Position numbers and translations under genes: made by a program. The notes under the pieces were generated by a model, which worked only from the letters and a program-made list of their open reading frames with translations, did no database searches and was not told the DNA's origin. This document shows positions 53,287 through 63,773 of a stretch of 64,000 nucleotides of DNA, piece by piece (position 1 is the stretch's first letter; each line of letters begins with the position of its first letter). The stretch comes from an uncultured Clostridia bacterium (lineage in GTDB: Bacteria > Bacillota > Clostridia > Oscillospirales > Ruminococcaceae). Where the stretch lies: NCBI GenBank assembly GCA_947584375.1, contig CANPWL010000007.1, positions 1 through 64,000 of the forward strand, read 5' to 3'.

Positions 53287-54429
53287 ATGGCAAGTGTATC
53301 ACTAAAGGGAATTTATAAAAAGTATCCGGGTAATGTTGTTGCTGTTTCAGACTTCAATATTGAAATCAAGGATAAAGAGTTTATTATTCTTGTAGGCCCG
53401 TCCGGATGCGGTAAATCAACAACTTTGAGAATGATTGCCGGTCTTGAGGAAATCAGCGACGGAGAACTCTATATCGGGGACAGACTTGTAAACGATATAG
53501 CTCCTAAGGACAGAGATATAGCAATGGTTTTCCAGAACTATGCTCTTTATCCGCATATGACTGTGTTTGAGAATATGGCATTCGGTCTTAAATTAAGAAA
53601 AGTTCCTAAGGATCAAATCGCTAAGAAGGTTGAAGAAGCTGCTAAAATTCTTGACATTGCTCACCTTCTCGACAGAAAGCCAAAGGCTTTATCAGGAGGT
53701 CAAAGACAGCGTGTCGCTTTGGGAAGAGCTATCGTGCGTGAACCTCAGGTATTCTTACTTGACGAGCCGCTTTCAAACCTCGATGCTAAACTTAGAGCTC
53801 AGATGAGAACGGAGATTTCTAAACTTCATAAGAGATTGGGTACTACATTTATTTACGTTACTCATGACCAGACAGAGGCTATGACTATGGCTGACAGAAT
53901 CGTTGTTATGAAGGACGGTTTCATTCAGCAGGTTGATTCTCCTAACAATCTGTATCAGCACCCTGTAAATCAATTTGTTGCAGGATTTATTGGTTCTCCT
54001 CAGATGAACTTTATTGATTCTAAACTTATCAAGGTTGACGGTAAGTATGTTATTGAGTTTGGTACTGAGGATACTAAGGAGACCAGAGGAGTTAAATATA
54101 CCGTTGAAGTTCCTGAATCTAAGGCTGACGAAAAGTTACTAGAACCGCTTGTAGGTAAGGAAGTTGTTATGGGTATTCGTCCTGAATGTATTCACGATGA
54201 GGAAATGTTTATTTCATCTGCTAAGACCGGCGTTATTGATACAACTGTTGAGGTCGCTGAAATGATGGGCGCTGAAACTTATTTGTATCTCAACTGCGTT
54301 GGTATTCAGATGACGGCAAGAGTTTCACCTCGCAATAATGTAAGACCTCAGGATAAGATAAAGGTTGCTATTGATCCTAATAGAATTCATATCTTTGAAA
54401 AGGATACCGAAAAGGCAGTTATTAACTAG
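53287..54429 (+). CDS. msmX: Multi-sugar ABC transporter ATPase (MsmX/UgpC-type)
   Basis: 380 residues. Walker [10 protein letters not shown], signature [15 protein letters not shown], Walker [13 protein letters not shown], and a C-terminal TOBE-type regulatory domain. Typical of CUT1 ATPases. No binding protein or permease gene is nearby, so it is probably a shared ATPase that energises several oligosaccharide importers, as MsmX does in Bacillus. It has GGGAGG upstream and a hairpin after it. Confidence 0.92.
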   Translation: MASVSLKGIYKKYPGNVVAVSDFNIEIKDKEFIILVGPSGCGKSTTLRMIAGLEEISDGELYIGDRLVNDIAPKDRDIAMVFQNYALYPHMTVFENMAFGLKLRKVPKDQIAKKVEEAAKILDIAHLLDRKPKALSGGQRQRVALGRAIVREPQVFLLDEPLSNLDAKLRAQMRTEISKLHKRLGTTFIYVTHDQTEAMTMADRIVVMKDGFIQQVDSPNNLYQHPVNQFVAGFIGSPQMNFIDSKLIKVDGKYVIEFGTEDTKETRGVKYTVEVPESKADEKLLEPLVGKEVVMGIRPECIHDEEMFISSAKTGVIDTTVEVAEMMGAETYLYLNCVGIQMTARVSPRNNVRPQDKIKVAIDPNRIHIFEKDTEKAVIN

Positions 54430-54464
54430 TGAGAATTTCATTTTGAACGAATCTTTATATACAT

Positions 54465-54507
54465 ACAAACTCCTTTAGCTTGACTTAGTCAAACTGAAGG
54501 AGTTTGT
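54465..54507 (+). terminator. Terminator-like hairpin after the sugar ATPase
   Basis: ACAAACTCCTTTAG pairs with CTGAAGGAGTTTGT (14 bp with one mismatch) over a 15-base loop. No T-run follows. Confidence 0.6.
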
Positions 54508-54782
54508 GCTGTTTATACCTTATTTAATATATATAATATGCCTGTATTGGTTATCAAATGTATATGATTACTGTTATTTGATATAGTAAAATAAATTTTT
54601 TTCAGAAATTATTTACTAAAAATAATGTTCCTAATTCCTTATTTGAGAATTGTTTTAAAACCTATTTTATTTTTTTAGAAATCTATACGTTTTTTGCATT
54701 GACTTTTTCAATTATCAGGTGTTTTGTGTAGTTTTAAACAAAAATATAATAATTTTACTATTATATTTTTGATATTTTAGTG

Positions 54783-54811
54783 TTGCATTTTATATTTGGT
54801 TATGATATAAT
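54783..54811 (+). promoter_or_regulatory. Distal promoter of the secreted repeat protein
   Basis: -35 TTGCAT (54783-54788), 17-base spacer and extended -10 TGATATAAT (TATAAT 54806-54811). Confidence 0.6.
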
Positions 54812-54878
54812 AATCCTACAAATTTCAATATGTGTCGTATTTAAGCACATTATTGCGTTCTTCATAGTATTCGGGCAA

Positions 54879-54908
54879 TTGACAATTATGTTAATATTAA
54901 AGCATAAT
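54879..54908 (+). promoter_or_regulatory. Proximal promoter of the secreted repeat protein
   Basis: Perfect -35 TTGACA (54879-54884), 18-base spacer, -10 CATAAT (54903-54908). A hairpin TAAACG/CGTTTA (54993-55011 region) follows in the leader. The rest of 54510-55066 is AT-rich with nothing else recognisable. Confidence 0.6.
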
Positions 54909-55066
54909 TTACATAAGTGTCAAAAAAAGTTTAATTTAATTTAATTTTTCATCTTGCCTGATACGTTATACTTTAATTAGTTATAATTCTAAACGGTGAC
55001 CCACGTTTAGTATTATATAAATTTATTTCAATTTTAAAAATTTTAAAAGAAAAGAGGTAAACAACA

Positions 55067-58000
55067 TTGAAAATGAAAAGAAAAGCTTTAAGTGTTATAA
55101 GCTGTTTAGCACTTTTGCTTAGCTCATTGCCATCTACGGCAGTTTTCGTTTCAGCTGCGGAGACAACAACGACTAGTCCTGGCGATCCGCAGTATGTTAC
55201 CATTAATGGAACTGATAAGACAAAACATGCTGTTTTCGCTAATGGTACAGATATTGAGGTTACTTATGATGCAGAGAAAGGAACGAATACTGTAACATGG
55301 ACTGATGCGGAACAAGCTAAAAACAAAATACAGTCAGTTCCAACAGACGCAGATGTATTTGCAGGATGTCATGGTAATGCTACATCAGTTGGCACAGATA
55401 ATCCTGTAAAAATCACAATTAACGGAGCACACCTTAATACTGTTTACGGCGGAGGACTTCATGAGTCAACTGTTGGAAATGTAGAAATAACAGTTAAAGG
55501 TAAAGCAGAACTTAATTGGGTTTGCGGAGGCGGAGCTAACGCTCTCATTCATGACGATTGTTCTAGCGGCGCTTGGGAGAGCGATGCAAACACTTCTAAA
55601 ACTGTAGTTAATAATGCAGTGATCAATATTGAAGATGGTGCTGTTGCAGATGCTGTTTATGGCGGAGGTCAAGGTAACAGCAAAACTGACAAGACAACTA
55701 TAAACATTAAAGACGGTACATTTGATTCTGTATGTGCCAGCGGTTCTAACGGTTATACAGGCACCGCAGATGTTAATATTGAAGGCGGTACTATTAAAGA
55801 TGTTAGGTCTGTAACTAGAGGTACTATTGAAAGCTCAGATGTTGCAGTTACAGGCGGTACCATAGATAATCTTTACATAGGCGGAAGCGACGGAGAAAAT
55901 ATTACAGGTACTGTTAATAATTCAAATGTTGACATCACAGGCGGTACTGTTAAAGAGTTACACGCAGGTAAATCAAACAACACGACTTTGGATGTAGCAC
56001 AGCCGGAATACTCATTCTCAGCTGATCCAAGTTCTGTTGATAAGTACAACGCAGACATTGAAACTAAAAAGGATGAGGCAAACGCTTATTACTACTTCAA
56101 GGCTTACAAAGCTGACGGTGAGGAAGCTAACGGCAGTGAATTGGCAAAGAATCTTACTAAAATCGTAATGCCGATGACAGGTTCCCTTGATAACAAGGCT
56201 TATCAGTTTGCATTTGTAATGGCAAACGGCGAAACTGTTGTAGCTACTGATGTAAAAGAAGGTGACGCATGGAAAGCTACCAGATTAACATGTAAAGACG
56301 GAAGCTATGTAGATACAAACTACGACGCTATTCATCTGTTCGGCGGAAGACATAATGACGATACATTAGTTGAATCAACTGACGTTACATTAGACGGAAC
56401 CACCCACGTACAAACCGTATGGGGCGGCGGCTGGCATAAATCTTATACCGGCACAACTAAGGTAACAGTAAAGAATAATGCAGAGGTTAAGGGTATCCAA
56501 GGCGGAGCTGCTGCATTATTTGCAGGCACAAACTGCAACACAGCGGAATGTCCAGCTAACGGCGGCAAAACATCATGTATGTCGAAGCCATCAGGAAACA
56601 CAAAAGATGATTATGATGTTCCTGAAAACGCACGTGTTCAAAAAGCAGAGGTAATAGTTGAAAGCTGCAAGCCATATACAACACCAAGCGGGGCTCTATG
56701 TCAAACTATGATTTACGGCGGCGGTGAAAGTTTAGCATACACAGGCGAATGTTCAGTAACAATCAATGGCGGAGACTTTGGTACTGACGGAATAGTATAT
56801 CCTGCCGGCTCAAACGGTTACACAGGCAAGTCTTCTCTTGTAGTTGACGGAGAGGTTACAATTCCAAAAGTTGCTTCTGCAAAGAGCGGAATTGTTAAGA
56901 GTGCTGACATTGAAATAAAGAACGGTACTGTAACAGAACTGACTTTGGGTATGATTGAAAGTCCCGAAGGCTATGGCGAATTAGGAGCTAGCGATGTAAA
57001 AGTATCAGGCGATGGTACAGTTAGCAATGTTGTGTTTGGTCATAAGAATGTTGAAGATGAAATCAAACCTGAAAGTGATGAAGGCTATACTTTAACAGCT
57101 GACGGCGGAACAATAGAACAAGTCGCTGGTGAAGATGTTGATTATACAAAGCAAGACCTAGTATGTGAACACTCTAAGTATAATCATACTGAGGATGTAC
57201 CAGCTAAGCCTGCAACTTGTGCTGAAGACGGTACTTATGCTTACTACAAGTGCGGAAACTGCGGACGCTACATTGCAGATGATACTGATGATCATACAGG
57301 TAAGCCCGTAGACGTTACTAATAAAGCAGGCGACGCTGTTGATACTGATAAGATCGTAATGACAGCAGGCAACACACACCACGTATTTGATAACGCTCAG
57401 GTAGTTGCAAAGGTTCCTGCAACTTGCTTAACAGACGGTAAAGAAGCATATGCTATATGTACTGTATGTAAAAAGCAAATAGCAAAGGCTACACCTACTG
57501 CTTGGTCAGATCCGGCACAGACAATTCCAACAGAATATTCATTTGAGAATGTTGACAGTGAAGATGATTTAGTTATTAATGCAACAGGACATACATTGGT
57601 TAATGTTCCAGCAACAGAGGCAACATGTACAAAAACAGGTTTGACTCAGGGAACTAATTGTTCAGCTTGCGGAGCTATCATTGTTCCTCAATATACAGTA
57701 GCAATGAAAGATCATACACCGGATCCAAAGAAGGTAGCTAAAGTAGATGCTACATGTACAACTCCTGGTTACACAGAGGGTACTCAGTGTTCAGTTTGTA
57801 AGCAGATTTATGAGGGTCATGAATTGATTCCTGCATTAAATCACAATTTTGAAAAATACACATATAACAATGACGCTACATGTACAGTAGACGGAACAAA
57901 GACAGCTAAATGTACACGTTGTGAAGTAAAGGATACAATACTTGATCCGGATCATCCTGCAGCACATACACCTGAGAAACTCGATGCAGTAGATGCAACT

Positions 58001-58663
58001 TGTACATCAACAGGTTTGACAGAGGGTTCTAAGTGTTCAGTTTGTGGTGCAGAGCTTGTTAAGCAGTTAGCTACACCAATGATTCCACATACACCTGTAA
58101 CTGACGAAGGTTTTGCAGCAACTTGTACAAAGTTAGGTTTGTCAGAAGGTTCACACTGCTCAGTATGCGGCGGCGTAATCGTAGCTCAGGTTGTACTTCC
58201 TGTAAAGGGACACAGCTACAAGGACGGTGTTTGCACAGTTTGCGGTGCTACAGAGCCTACAAATGGCAATACTGCAACAACGACGAATCCTACTACAATC
58301 ACTACTACTACTGCTAAACCTACTATCCCAGCTCAGGTAAATGCAGTTAAGCAGGCTAAAATCAAGAAGCTTACTGTAAAGAGCAAGGCTAAGAAAAAGA
58401 TTACTGTTTCATGGGCTAAGGTTAAAGGCGCAAAGGGATATCAGGTTGAAGTTTCTAAGAGCAAGTCATTCAAGAAGAGCGGTAAGATTCTTACTAAGAC
58501 ATCTAAGAAAGTAAAGATCAACATCAAGAACTCTAAGATCAAGAGTAAGAAGACATACTACGTTCGTGTAAGAGCATATGCAACTTATAAGAATGCTAGC
58601 GGCGCTACAAAGAAAGTATATAGCAGTTGGAATAAGAAATTGAGAAAGGTTAAAGTTAAGTAA
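55067..58663 (+). CDS. Large secreted repeat protein (beta-helix-like, CxxC repeats, Lys-rich FN3 domain)
   Basis: 1198 residues. Signal peptide (about 1-32). Residues about 60-340 and 440-720 are Gly/Thr/Val/Asn-rich beta-helix-like repeats (VYGGG, IEGGTIKDV, VTGGTIDNL). From about 710-1060 there are about eight units of about 40-50 residues with paired cysteines (ATCTxxGLTEGSKCSVCG style). Then a Thr-rich linker and a Lys-rich fibronectin-type III-like C-terminus (about 1100-1198) that may attach to the wall. Start TTG 55067 follows AGAGGT. Function unknown; likely surface or matrix protein. Confidence 0.85.
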   Translation: MKMKRKALSVISCLALLLSSLPSTAVFVSAAETTTTSPGDPQYVTINGTDKTKHAVFANGTDIEVTYDAEKGTNTVTWTDAEQAKNKIQSVPTDADVFAGCHGNATSVGTDNPVKITINGAHLNTVYGGGLHESTVGNVEITVKGKAELNWVCGGGANALIHDDCSSGAWESDANTSKTVVNNAVINIEDGAVADAVYGGGQGNSKTDKTTINIKDGTFDSVCASGSNGYTGTADVNIEGGTIKDVRSVTRGTIESSDVAVTGGTIDNLYIGGSDGENITGTVNNSNVDITGGTVKELHAGKSNNTTLDVAQPEYSFSADPSSVDKYNADIETKKDEANAYYYFKAYKADGEEANGSELAKNLTKIVMPMTGSLDNKAYQFAFVMANGETVVATDVKEGDAWKATRLTCKDGSYVDTNYDAIHLFGGRHNDDTLVESTDVTLDGTTHVQTVWGGGWHKSYTGTTKVTVKNNAEVKGIQGGAAALFAGTNCNTAECPANGGKTSCMSKPSGNTKDDYDVPENARVQKAEVIVESCKPYTTPSGALCQTMIYGGGESLAYTGECSVTINGGDFGTDGIVYPAGSNGYTGKSSLVVDGEVTIPKVASAKSGIVKSADIEIKNGTVTELTLGMIESPEGYGELGASDVKVSGDGTVSNVVFGHKNVEDEIKPESDEGYTLTADGGTIEQVAGEDVDYTKQDLVCEHSKYNHTEDVPAKPATCAEDGTYAYYKCGNCGRYIADDTDDHTGKPVDVTNKAGDAVDTDKIVMTAGNTHHVFDNAQVVAKVPATCLTDGKEAYAICTVCKKQIAKATPTAWSDPAQTIPTEYSFENVDSEDDLVINATGHTLVNVPATEATCTKTGLTQGTNCSACGAIIVPQYTVAMKDHTPDPKKVAKVDATCTTPGYTEGTQCSVCKQIYEGHELIPALNHNFEKYTYNNDATCTVDGTKTAKCTRCEVKDTILDPDHPAAHTPEKLDAVDATCTSTGLTEGSKCSVCGAELVKQLATPMIPHTPVTDEGFAATCTKLGLSEGSHCSVCGGVIVAQVVLPVKGHSYKDGVCTVCGATEPTNGNTATTTNPTTITTTTAKPTIPAQVNAVKQAKIKKLTVKSKAKKKITVSWAKVKGAKGYQVEVSKSKSFKKSGKILTKTSKKVKINIKNSKIKSKKTYYVRVRAYATYKNASGATKKVYSSWNKKLRKVKVK

Positions 58664-58717
58664 TTTTCTTAATTGATTATTGGTATACAGATTTTATGGA
58701 TTTGTTTACTTCATAAA

Positions 58718-58753
58718 AAAGAAGGCTAAGTCACACGGCTTAGCCTTCTTTGA
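58718..58753 (+). terminator. Terminator of the secreted repeat protein gene
   Basis: AAAGAAGGCTAAG pairs with CTTAGCCTTCTTT (13 bp) over an 8-base loop, followed by GATT. Confidence 0.85.
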
Positions 58754-58896
58754 TTATGCAAGGCAAGTATAGTATATTAATTTAGCGGTCTGTCTGATAG
58801 ATATTAGTAACGCAAATTCAGCAATGTATGGCAATTGTTTTAATTTGCGTGAAGGTAATGTTTAAACTATTTTTAAGAAAGCTTTAAGCATATAAA

Positions 58897-58925
58897 AAAC
58901 CCACTAAGAATTTCTTAGTGGGTTT
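58897..58925 (-). terminator. Terminator of rny
   Basis: AAACCCACTAAG and CTTAGTGGGTTT form a 12-bp stem with a 5-base loop. On the minus strand it follows the rny stop and is followed by TTTTATATG. Confidence 0.85.
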
Positions 58926-58928
58926 ATA

Positions 58929-60494
58929 TTATTTAGCGTATTCAACCGCTCTGCTTTCACGAATTAAGTGTACCTTTATTTGTCCGGGATAATCCATTTC
59001 ATCTTCTATCTTATTTGCAATATCACGGGCAATTACTATCATTTTTTCATCGTTTACCTTCTCAGGCTGAATCATAATTCTGACCTCACGTCCTGCCTGA
59101 ATAGCATAGGACTTATCAACACCGTCATATGAAGAACACAGTTCCTCAAGTTTCTGCAAACGTTTGATATAATTCTCATAATTTTCGCTTCTTGCTGCCG
59201 GTCTTGCGGCTGATATAGCGTCAGCAGCTTGTACAAGAGCAGCAACCACAGTTTTAGTTTCAACATCTCCGTGATGTGCTTCAATAGCATGAATAACATC
59301 AGGATTTTCCTTGTATTTCTTACAGACATCAACACCGATCTGAACGTGTGAGCCTTCAATCTCGTAGCTTAGAGCCTTACCGATGTCATGCAGAAGTCCG
59401 GCTCTTCTTGCTAGATTTGCATCAACCCCAAGTTCAGACGCCATCATTCCTGCGAGGTGTGAAACCTCAATTGAGTGATTAAGAACATTCTGACGATAAC
59501 TTGTTCTGTAATGAAGCCGACCTAAGAGCTTGACAAGTTCATTATTAATACCGTGTACATTAGTTTCAAGAATAGCACGTTCGCCTTCTTGTTTAATTTT
59601 ATATTCTACTTCACGTCTAGATTTGTCAACAGCTTCTTCAATTCTTGTCGGATGAATTCGTCCATCCTGAATAAGCTTTTCAAGTGATAATCTTGCGATT
59701 TCTCTTCTAACCTGGTCAAAGCAGGAAAGAGTAATTGCTTCAGGAGTATCATCGATAATCAAATCAACACCTGTGAGCGTTTCAATTGTTCTGATGTTTC
59801 TGCCCTCACGGCCGATGATTCGACCTTTCATCTCATCATTAGGAAGCGGGACTACTGATACTGCTGCATCAGATACTTGTTCAGCTGAGCATCTGGCAAT
59901 TGCAAGTGAAATATATTGTCTTGCTTTATCTTCACATTCCTCTTTTATTTTAGCCTCATATGCTTGAATTTTAATAGCCTTTTCATGTACCAGTTCATCT
60001 TCAAGACTTGACAAGAGATGTTCTTTTGCCTGCTCCTTAGTAAATTCAGAGATTTTTTCGAGCATATCAAGCTGACTTTTCTTAATTCTGTCTGATTCAG
60101 CTAAAGTTTCTTCAGCTTTTTTAATCTTTGATTGTAAAGTTTCTTCTTTCTTTTCGATATTATCCAGCTTTTTATCCATAGCTTCTTCTTTTTGCTGGAT
60201 ACGTCGCTCATGTCTGGATACTTCATTGCGGCGGTCTTTAATTTCTTTTTCGGCTTCGGAACGATGTCTATGTATCTCTTCCTTAGCTTCAATTAAGGTT
60301 TCTTTTTTAATACTTTCAGCGTTCTTTTTAGCTTCATTTATAATGCGTTCAGCTTCTTTTTCAGCCGAACCTATCTCAGCTTCTGCTTTACGCATTCTTG
60401 ACTTTATACCTTGCTTAAAAGCAATAAATCCGCACACAAGAGCACCAATTAAAAAAGCACCGCAACACAATAGTATGATCAACCATGTGTTCAT
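58929..60494 (-). CDS. rny: Ribonuclease Y
   Basis: 521 residues. N-terminal transmembrane anchor (about 3-25), long coiled coil (about 30-180), KH domain ([26 protein letters not shown]) and HD domain with [17 protein letters not shown] and LLHDIGKAL catalytic residues. RNase Y starts bulk mRNA decay in Firmicutes. Start ATG 60494 has GGAGGAAG upstream on the minus strand. Confidence 0.96.
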   Translation of the reverse strand: MNTWLIILLCCGAFLIGALVCGFIAFKQGIKSRMRKAEAEIGSAEKEAERIINEAKKNAESIKKETLIEAKEEIHRHRSEAEKEIKDRRNEVSRHERRIQQKEEAMDKKLDNIEKKEETLQSKIKKAEETLAESDRIKKSQLDMLEKISEFTKEQAKEHLLSSLEDELVHEKAIKIQAYEAKIKEECEDKARQYISLAIARCSAEQVSDAAVSVVPLPNDEMKGRIIGREGRNIRTIETLTGVDLIIDDTPEAITLSCFDQVRREIARLSLEKLIQDGRIHPTRIEEAVDKSRREVEYKIKQEGERAILETNVHGINNELVKLLGRLHYRTSYRQNVLNHSIEVSHLAGMMASELGVDANLARRAGLLHDIGKALSYEIEGSHVQIGVDVCKKYKENPDVIHAIEAHHGDVETKTVVAALVQAADAISAARPAARSENYENYIKRLQKLEELCSSYDGVDKSYAIQAGREVRIMIQPEKVNDEKMIVIARDIANKIEDEMDYPGQIKVHLIRESRAVEYAK

Positions 60495-60795
60495 TTAATA
60501 GCTTCCTCCTTCTATAAGTAATATTACTTAGGAAGGTATGCCCTATCTGCTTATTAAATTTTCAATAACTGTATAGTAACATTTACCTTCAAAAGTAAAG
60601 TGTAATAAAGTAATAATATCTATACGTCAATAAGGATTTATCAAATAAAAATTAATCCTTGTTGTATAAATACAATAATATACAGATGTATTATACTATA
60701 TTTTGTGCATTATGTCAAGTACCAAAAACAATTATTTATATATTAATTTAAAAGATATATATTTATTAAGACATAATCAATATACTTAAAATGTA

Positions 60796-60824
60796 TTGAC
60801 ATTTAAGTTTAATAATGATAAACT
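60796..60824 (+). promoter_or_regulatory. Promoter of the T-box/thrS unit
   Basis: Perfect -35 TTGACA (60796-60801), 17-base spacer, -10 TAAACT (60819-60824). The region 60495-60790 upstream is AT-rich with nothing recognisable. Confidence 0.6.
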
Positions 60825-60839
60825 ATATTTAATATGTTC

Positions 60840-61127
60840 AGCGTAAAATGTTTTACGGCTGATTATAAGACTTTGATTAGCAAAACAGTTATTAATATTA
60901 AATGCTTTGATGAGGAAGCTGAATGCAAAAGTATATTCCAAAGAGAGTTTCGCCTCGGCTGAAAGCGAAATGAATAAGGTGTATTCAGACACCGCCTCTG
61001 AGCTTCGTCTAATAAACGACGTATATCTGCGTTAAAGGTGCTAATGAGTTGCGGTATTTGACTGCAAGAAATTGGGTGGAACCACGATATATCGTCCCAT
61101 GGGAGTTTTATCCTTGGGATTTTTTTA
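60840..61127 (+). promoter_or_regulatory. T-box riboswitch, threonine specificity
   Basis: Typical T-box leader: stem I with GAAGCT (60915-60920) paired to AGCTTC (61001-61006), the AGAGAG and GGCTGAAAG elements, and the T-box sequence GGGTGGAACCACG (61074-61086) with TGGA to bind the tRNA 3' end. The specifier region reads ACACC at 60989-60993; both ACA and ACC are Thr codons, consistent with thrS downstream. A terminator with TTTTTTT closes the leader at 61095-61127. Confidence 0.93.
61095..61127 (+). terminator. T-box regulated terminator
   Basis: TCCCA with GGA pairs to TCC with TGGGA, followed by TTTTTTT. Formed when uncharged tRNA-Thr is absent, stopping transcription before the membrane-protein and thrS genes. 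Confidence 0.85.
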
Positions 61128-61148
61128 TTTAAAAAAGGAGGAGTATTT

Positions 61149-61478
61149 ATGAACTTCAAGAAAAAAGGTGCATTTATAACTTTCTTTTTGTCAATAGCGG
61201 CTGAGATAGCAGTTATGATACTGTTTTTACTTGCTGTAAATCATATAATGATTATGTATGTTGCTCTTCTTTTATCAATAATGCTCTTTGTATTTATATA
61301 TTGGTCTAATACCGCTTTTAACGAGTTGAGCGTTAATAAAGAAGGGAAGAGTATTCTGTCAAAACGAACGAGAAAACTTTTTAATATAATAAGTGCAGTT
61401 TTAAGTTTAGGACTTTTGGCTGTGGGAGTTCTTGTGTTTTTGGATTATTACTATTATCCTATTTTCAGCAGACGATAA
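61149..61478 (+). CDS. Small membrane protein under T-box control
   Basis: 109 residues, not recognised. Three membrane segments (about 9-30, 34-52 and 76-98) with a charged middle loop (NELSVNKEGKSILSKRTRKLF). It starts right after the T-box terminator with AAAGGAGGAG and lies 30 bases ahead of thrS, so it is in the same T-box regulon. I cannot say whether it is a threonine transport or unrelated protein; it does not look like a known exporter. Confidence 0.78.
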   Translation: MNFKKKGAFITFFLSIAAEIAVMILFLLAVNHIMIMYVALLLSIMLFVFIYWSNTAFNELSVNKEGKSILSKRTRKLFNIISAVLSLGLLAVGVLVFLDYYYYPIFSRR

Positions 61479-61508
61479 ATTTGATTAAATTATGAGAGGA
61501 AGATAAAA

Positions 61509-63419
61509 ATGATTAAATTGACTTTAAAGGACGGAAGCGTAAGAGAGGTTGAAAGCGGTATGTCAGCCGCAGAGATAATAAAAGGTATCGGAATGGGTCT
61601 TTATAAGGCGGCTTGTTCTGTAAAAATTAACGGAGAGGTAAAGGATATAAGAACTGTTATTGACAGTGATTGCGAATTTGAAGTGCTTACATTCGACGAC
61701 ATTGACGGTAAAAAAACATTTTGGCATACAGCATCGCATATTCTTGCTCAGGCTGTTAAGCGTCTCTACCCTGAAACTCTGCTTGCAATAGGCCCTGCAA
61801 TTGACAACGGATTCTATTATGATTTTGACAGGGAGACTCCTTTCACAACAGAAGAACTTGAAAAAATTGAGGTTGAAATGAAAAAGATTGTCAAGGAGGG
61901 TCTTGAGCTTGAACAGTTTGAACTGCCGCCTGATGAGGCTATAAAGTATCTTGAGGATAAAGGCGAAATATATAAGGTTGAACTATGTCAAGAGCATAGC
62001 GATAAAGGTGAGCCTATTTCATTCTATAAGCAGGGTGAGTTCACTGACCTCTGTGCAGGTCCTCATCTTATGACAACTGCTCCGATAAAAGCGTTTAAGC
62101 TTACTTCTTGCACAGGGGCTTATTGGCGGGGCAATGAAAAGAATAAGATGCTTTCCAGAATCTATGCAACGGCATTTCCGAAGACGAGCGAGCTTCAGGA
62201 ATACCTTGATCGTCTTGAAGAAGCTAAAAAGAGAGATCACAGAAAACTCGGAAAAGAGCTTGGATTATTTGCTCTTATGGATGAAGGACCCGGTTTCCCA
62301 TTTTTCCTTCCAAAGGGAATGATTTTAAAGAATACTCTTATTGATTACTGGAGAGAAGTTCACACAAGAGCGGGATATCAGGAAATCTCAACACCGATGA
62401 TGATGAACAGGGCCTTGTGGGAACGTTCGGGTCACTGGGATCACTACAAGGAAAATATGTATACAACTGTTATTGATGAAACTGATTTTGCAATTAAGCC
62501 TATGAACTGTCCAGGCGGACTTTTGGTTTATAAAACTCAGCTTCATTCATACAGAGATCTTCCTATGCGTATGGGAGAGCTTGGTCTTGTTCACAGACAT
62601 GAGCTTTCTGGTGCTTTGCACGGACTTATGAGAGTTCGTTGCTTTACACAGGACGATGCACATATATTTATGACAAAGGAACAAATCAAGGATGAAATAA
62701 AGGGTGTAGTTGCACTTATAGATGAGGTTTACAGTCTGTTTGGATTTAAGTATCACGTAGAACTTTCAACACGTCCTGAGGATAGCATGGGAAGCGATGA
62801 AGACTGGGAGATCGCTACAAATTCGCTGAAAGACGCACTTGAAGAAATCGGTCTTGAATTTGTTATAAATGAGGGTGACGGAGCATTTTACGGACCTAAG
62901 ATTGATTTTCATCTTGAGGATTCTTTGGGAAGAACATGGCAGTGCGGAACTATTCAGCTTGACTTCCAGCTTCCTGAAAGGTTTGAGCTAGAATATATGG
63001 GTGCAGACGGAGAAAAGCACCGCCCGGTAATGATCCACCGTGTTGTATTCGGAAGCATTGAAAGATTTATAGGAATATTGATAGAACATTTTGCAGGCGC
63101 TTTTCCGCTTTGGCTTGCACCTGAGCAGGTTAAAATAATTCCGATCTCAGATAAACAGCTTGATTACGCAAAGGATTTACTATCAAAGCTTCAGGCTGCC
63201 CGTATCAGGGCTTCAATTGATGACAGAAGCGAAAAAATGGGATACAAGATCCGTCAGGCGCAGCTTGAGAAAATTCCATATATGCTTGTTGTCGGCGATA
63301 AGGAGATGCAGGACGGAACGGTTTCTGTACGTTCAAGAAAAGACGGAGACGCAGGTAAAATGTCTGTGGATGAGCTTATATCAAAGTTATTAAATGAAAT
63401 ACAAACAAAATCGAAGTAA
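61509..63419 (+). CDS. thrS: Threonyl-tRNA synthetase
   Basis: 636 residues. N-terminal TGS domain (about 1-60), second editing domain with HTASHILAQAVKRLYPE and HLMTTAP, class II catalytic core with motif 2 and 3 residues (RCFTQDDAHIFM, GAFPLWLAP) and the C-terminal anticodon-binding domain. GAGAGGAAG precedes ATG 61509. Controlled by the T-box upstream. Confidence 0.96.
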   Translation: MIKLTLKDGSVREVESGMSAAEIIKGIGMGLYKAACSVKINGEVKDIRTVIDSDCEFEVLTFDDIDGKKTFWHTASHILAQAVKRLYPETLLAIGPAIDNGFYYDFDRETPFTTEELEKIEVEMKKIVKEGLELEQFELPPDEAIKYLEDKGEIYKVELCQEHSDKGEPISFYKQGEFTDLCAGPHLMTTAPIKAFKLTSCTGAYWRGNEKNKMLSRIYATAFPKTSELQEYLDRLEEAKKRDHRKLGKELGLFALMDEGPGFPFFLPKGMILKNTLIDYWREVHTRAGYQEISTPMMMNRALWERSGHWDHYKENMYTTVIDETDFAIKPMNCPGGLLVYKTQLHSYRDLPMRMGELGLVHRHELSGALHGLMRVRCFTQDDAHIFMTKEQIKDEIKGVVALIDEVYSLFGFKYHVELSTRPEDSMGSDEDWEIATNSLKDALEEIGLEFVINEGDGAFYGPKIDFHLEDSLGRTWQCGTIQLDFQLPERFELEYMGADGEKHRPVMIHRVVFGSIERFIGILIEHFAGAFPLWLAPEQVKIIPISDKQLDYAKDLLSKLQAARIRASIDDRSEKMGYKIRQAQLEKIPYMLVVGDKEMQDGTVSVRSRKDGDAGKMSVDELISKLLNEIQTKSK

Positions 63420-63427
63420 AGAATAAG

Positions 63428-63457
63428 AGGGCAATCTATATATAGATTGCCCTATGT
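63428..63457 (+). terminator. Terminator of thrS
   Basis: AGGGCAATCTA and TAGATTGCCCT form a palindromic stem, followed by ATGTTTTT. Confidence 0.88.
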
Positions 63458-63715
63458 TTTTAGTAAGAAGCAGCTTATTACTAAATTTGGAGCCGAATAT
63501 ATAAGTTATTTGTTATAATATAGTTTAACAATTGGTTTAAACACTTAATAATTTGTGAATAAAGTCAGTATTTTTATTACTAGAAGATAAAATTTATGAA
63601 TTGTTTACCATTTTTGGGGCATCCTACACAAACAAACAATTATATATTTGTATAAAGTAAACAAATTGTGTTAATTTGCACAAAACAAAGAGTTATTATA
63701 AAATTGATAAATAAC

Positions 63716-63744
63716 TTGACAAACAGTAGTTAAATTGCTATAAT
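63716..63744 (+). promoter_or_regulatory. Near-perfect sigma-A promoter before the last gene
   Basis: Perfect -35 TTGACA (63716-63721), 17-base spacer, perfect -10 TATAAT (63739-63744), also with an upstream TG (TGCTATAAT). This is the strongest promoter of the window. Confidence 0.85.
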
Positions 63745-63773
63745 TATAACTAGAAATTTATATTCATTTTGAG

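Noticed and set aside
61149..61478. Threonine exporter of a known family
   Set aside because: Only three short membrane segments and no RhtB/ThrE-type motif; left as unknown.
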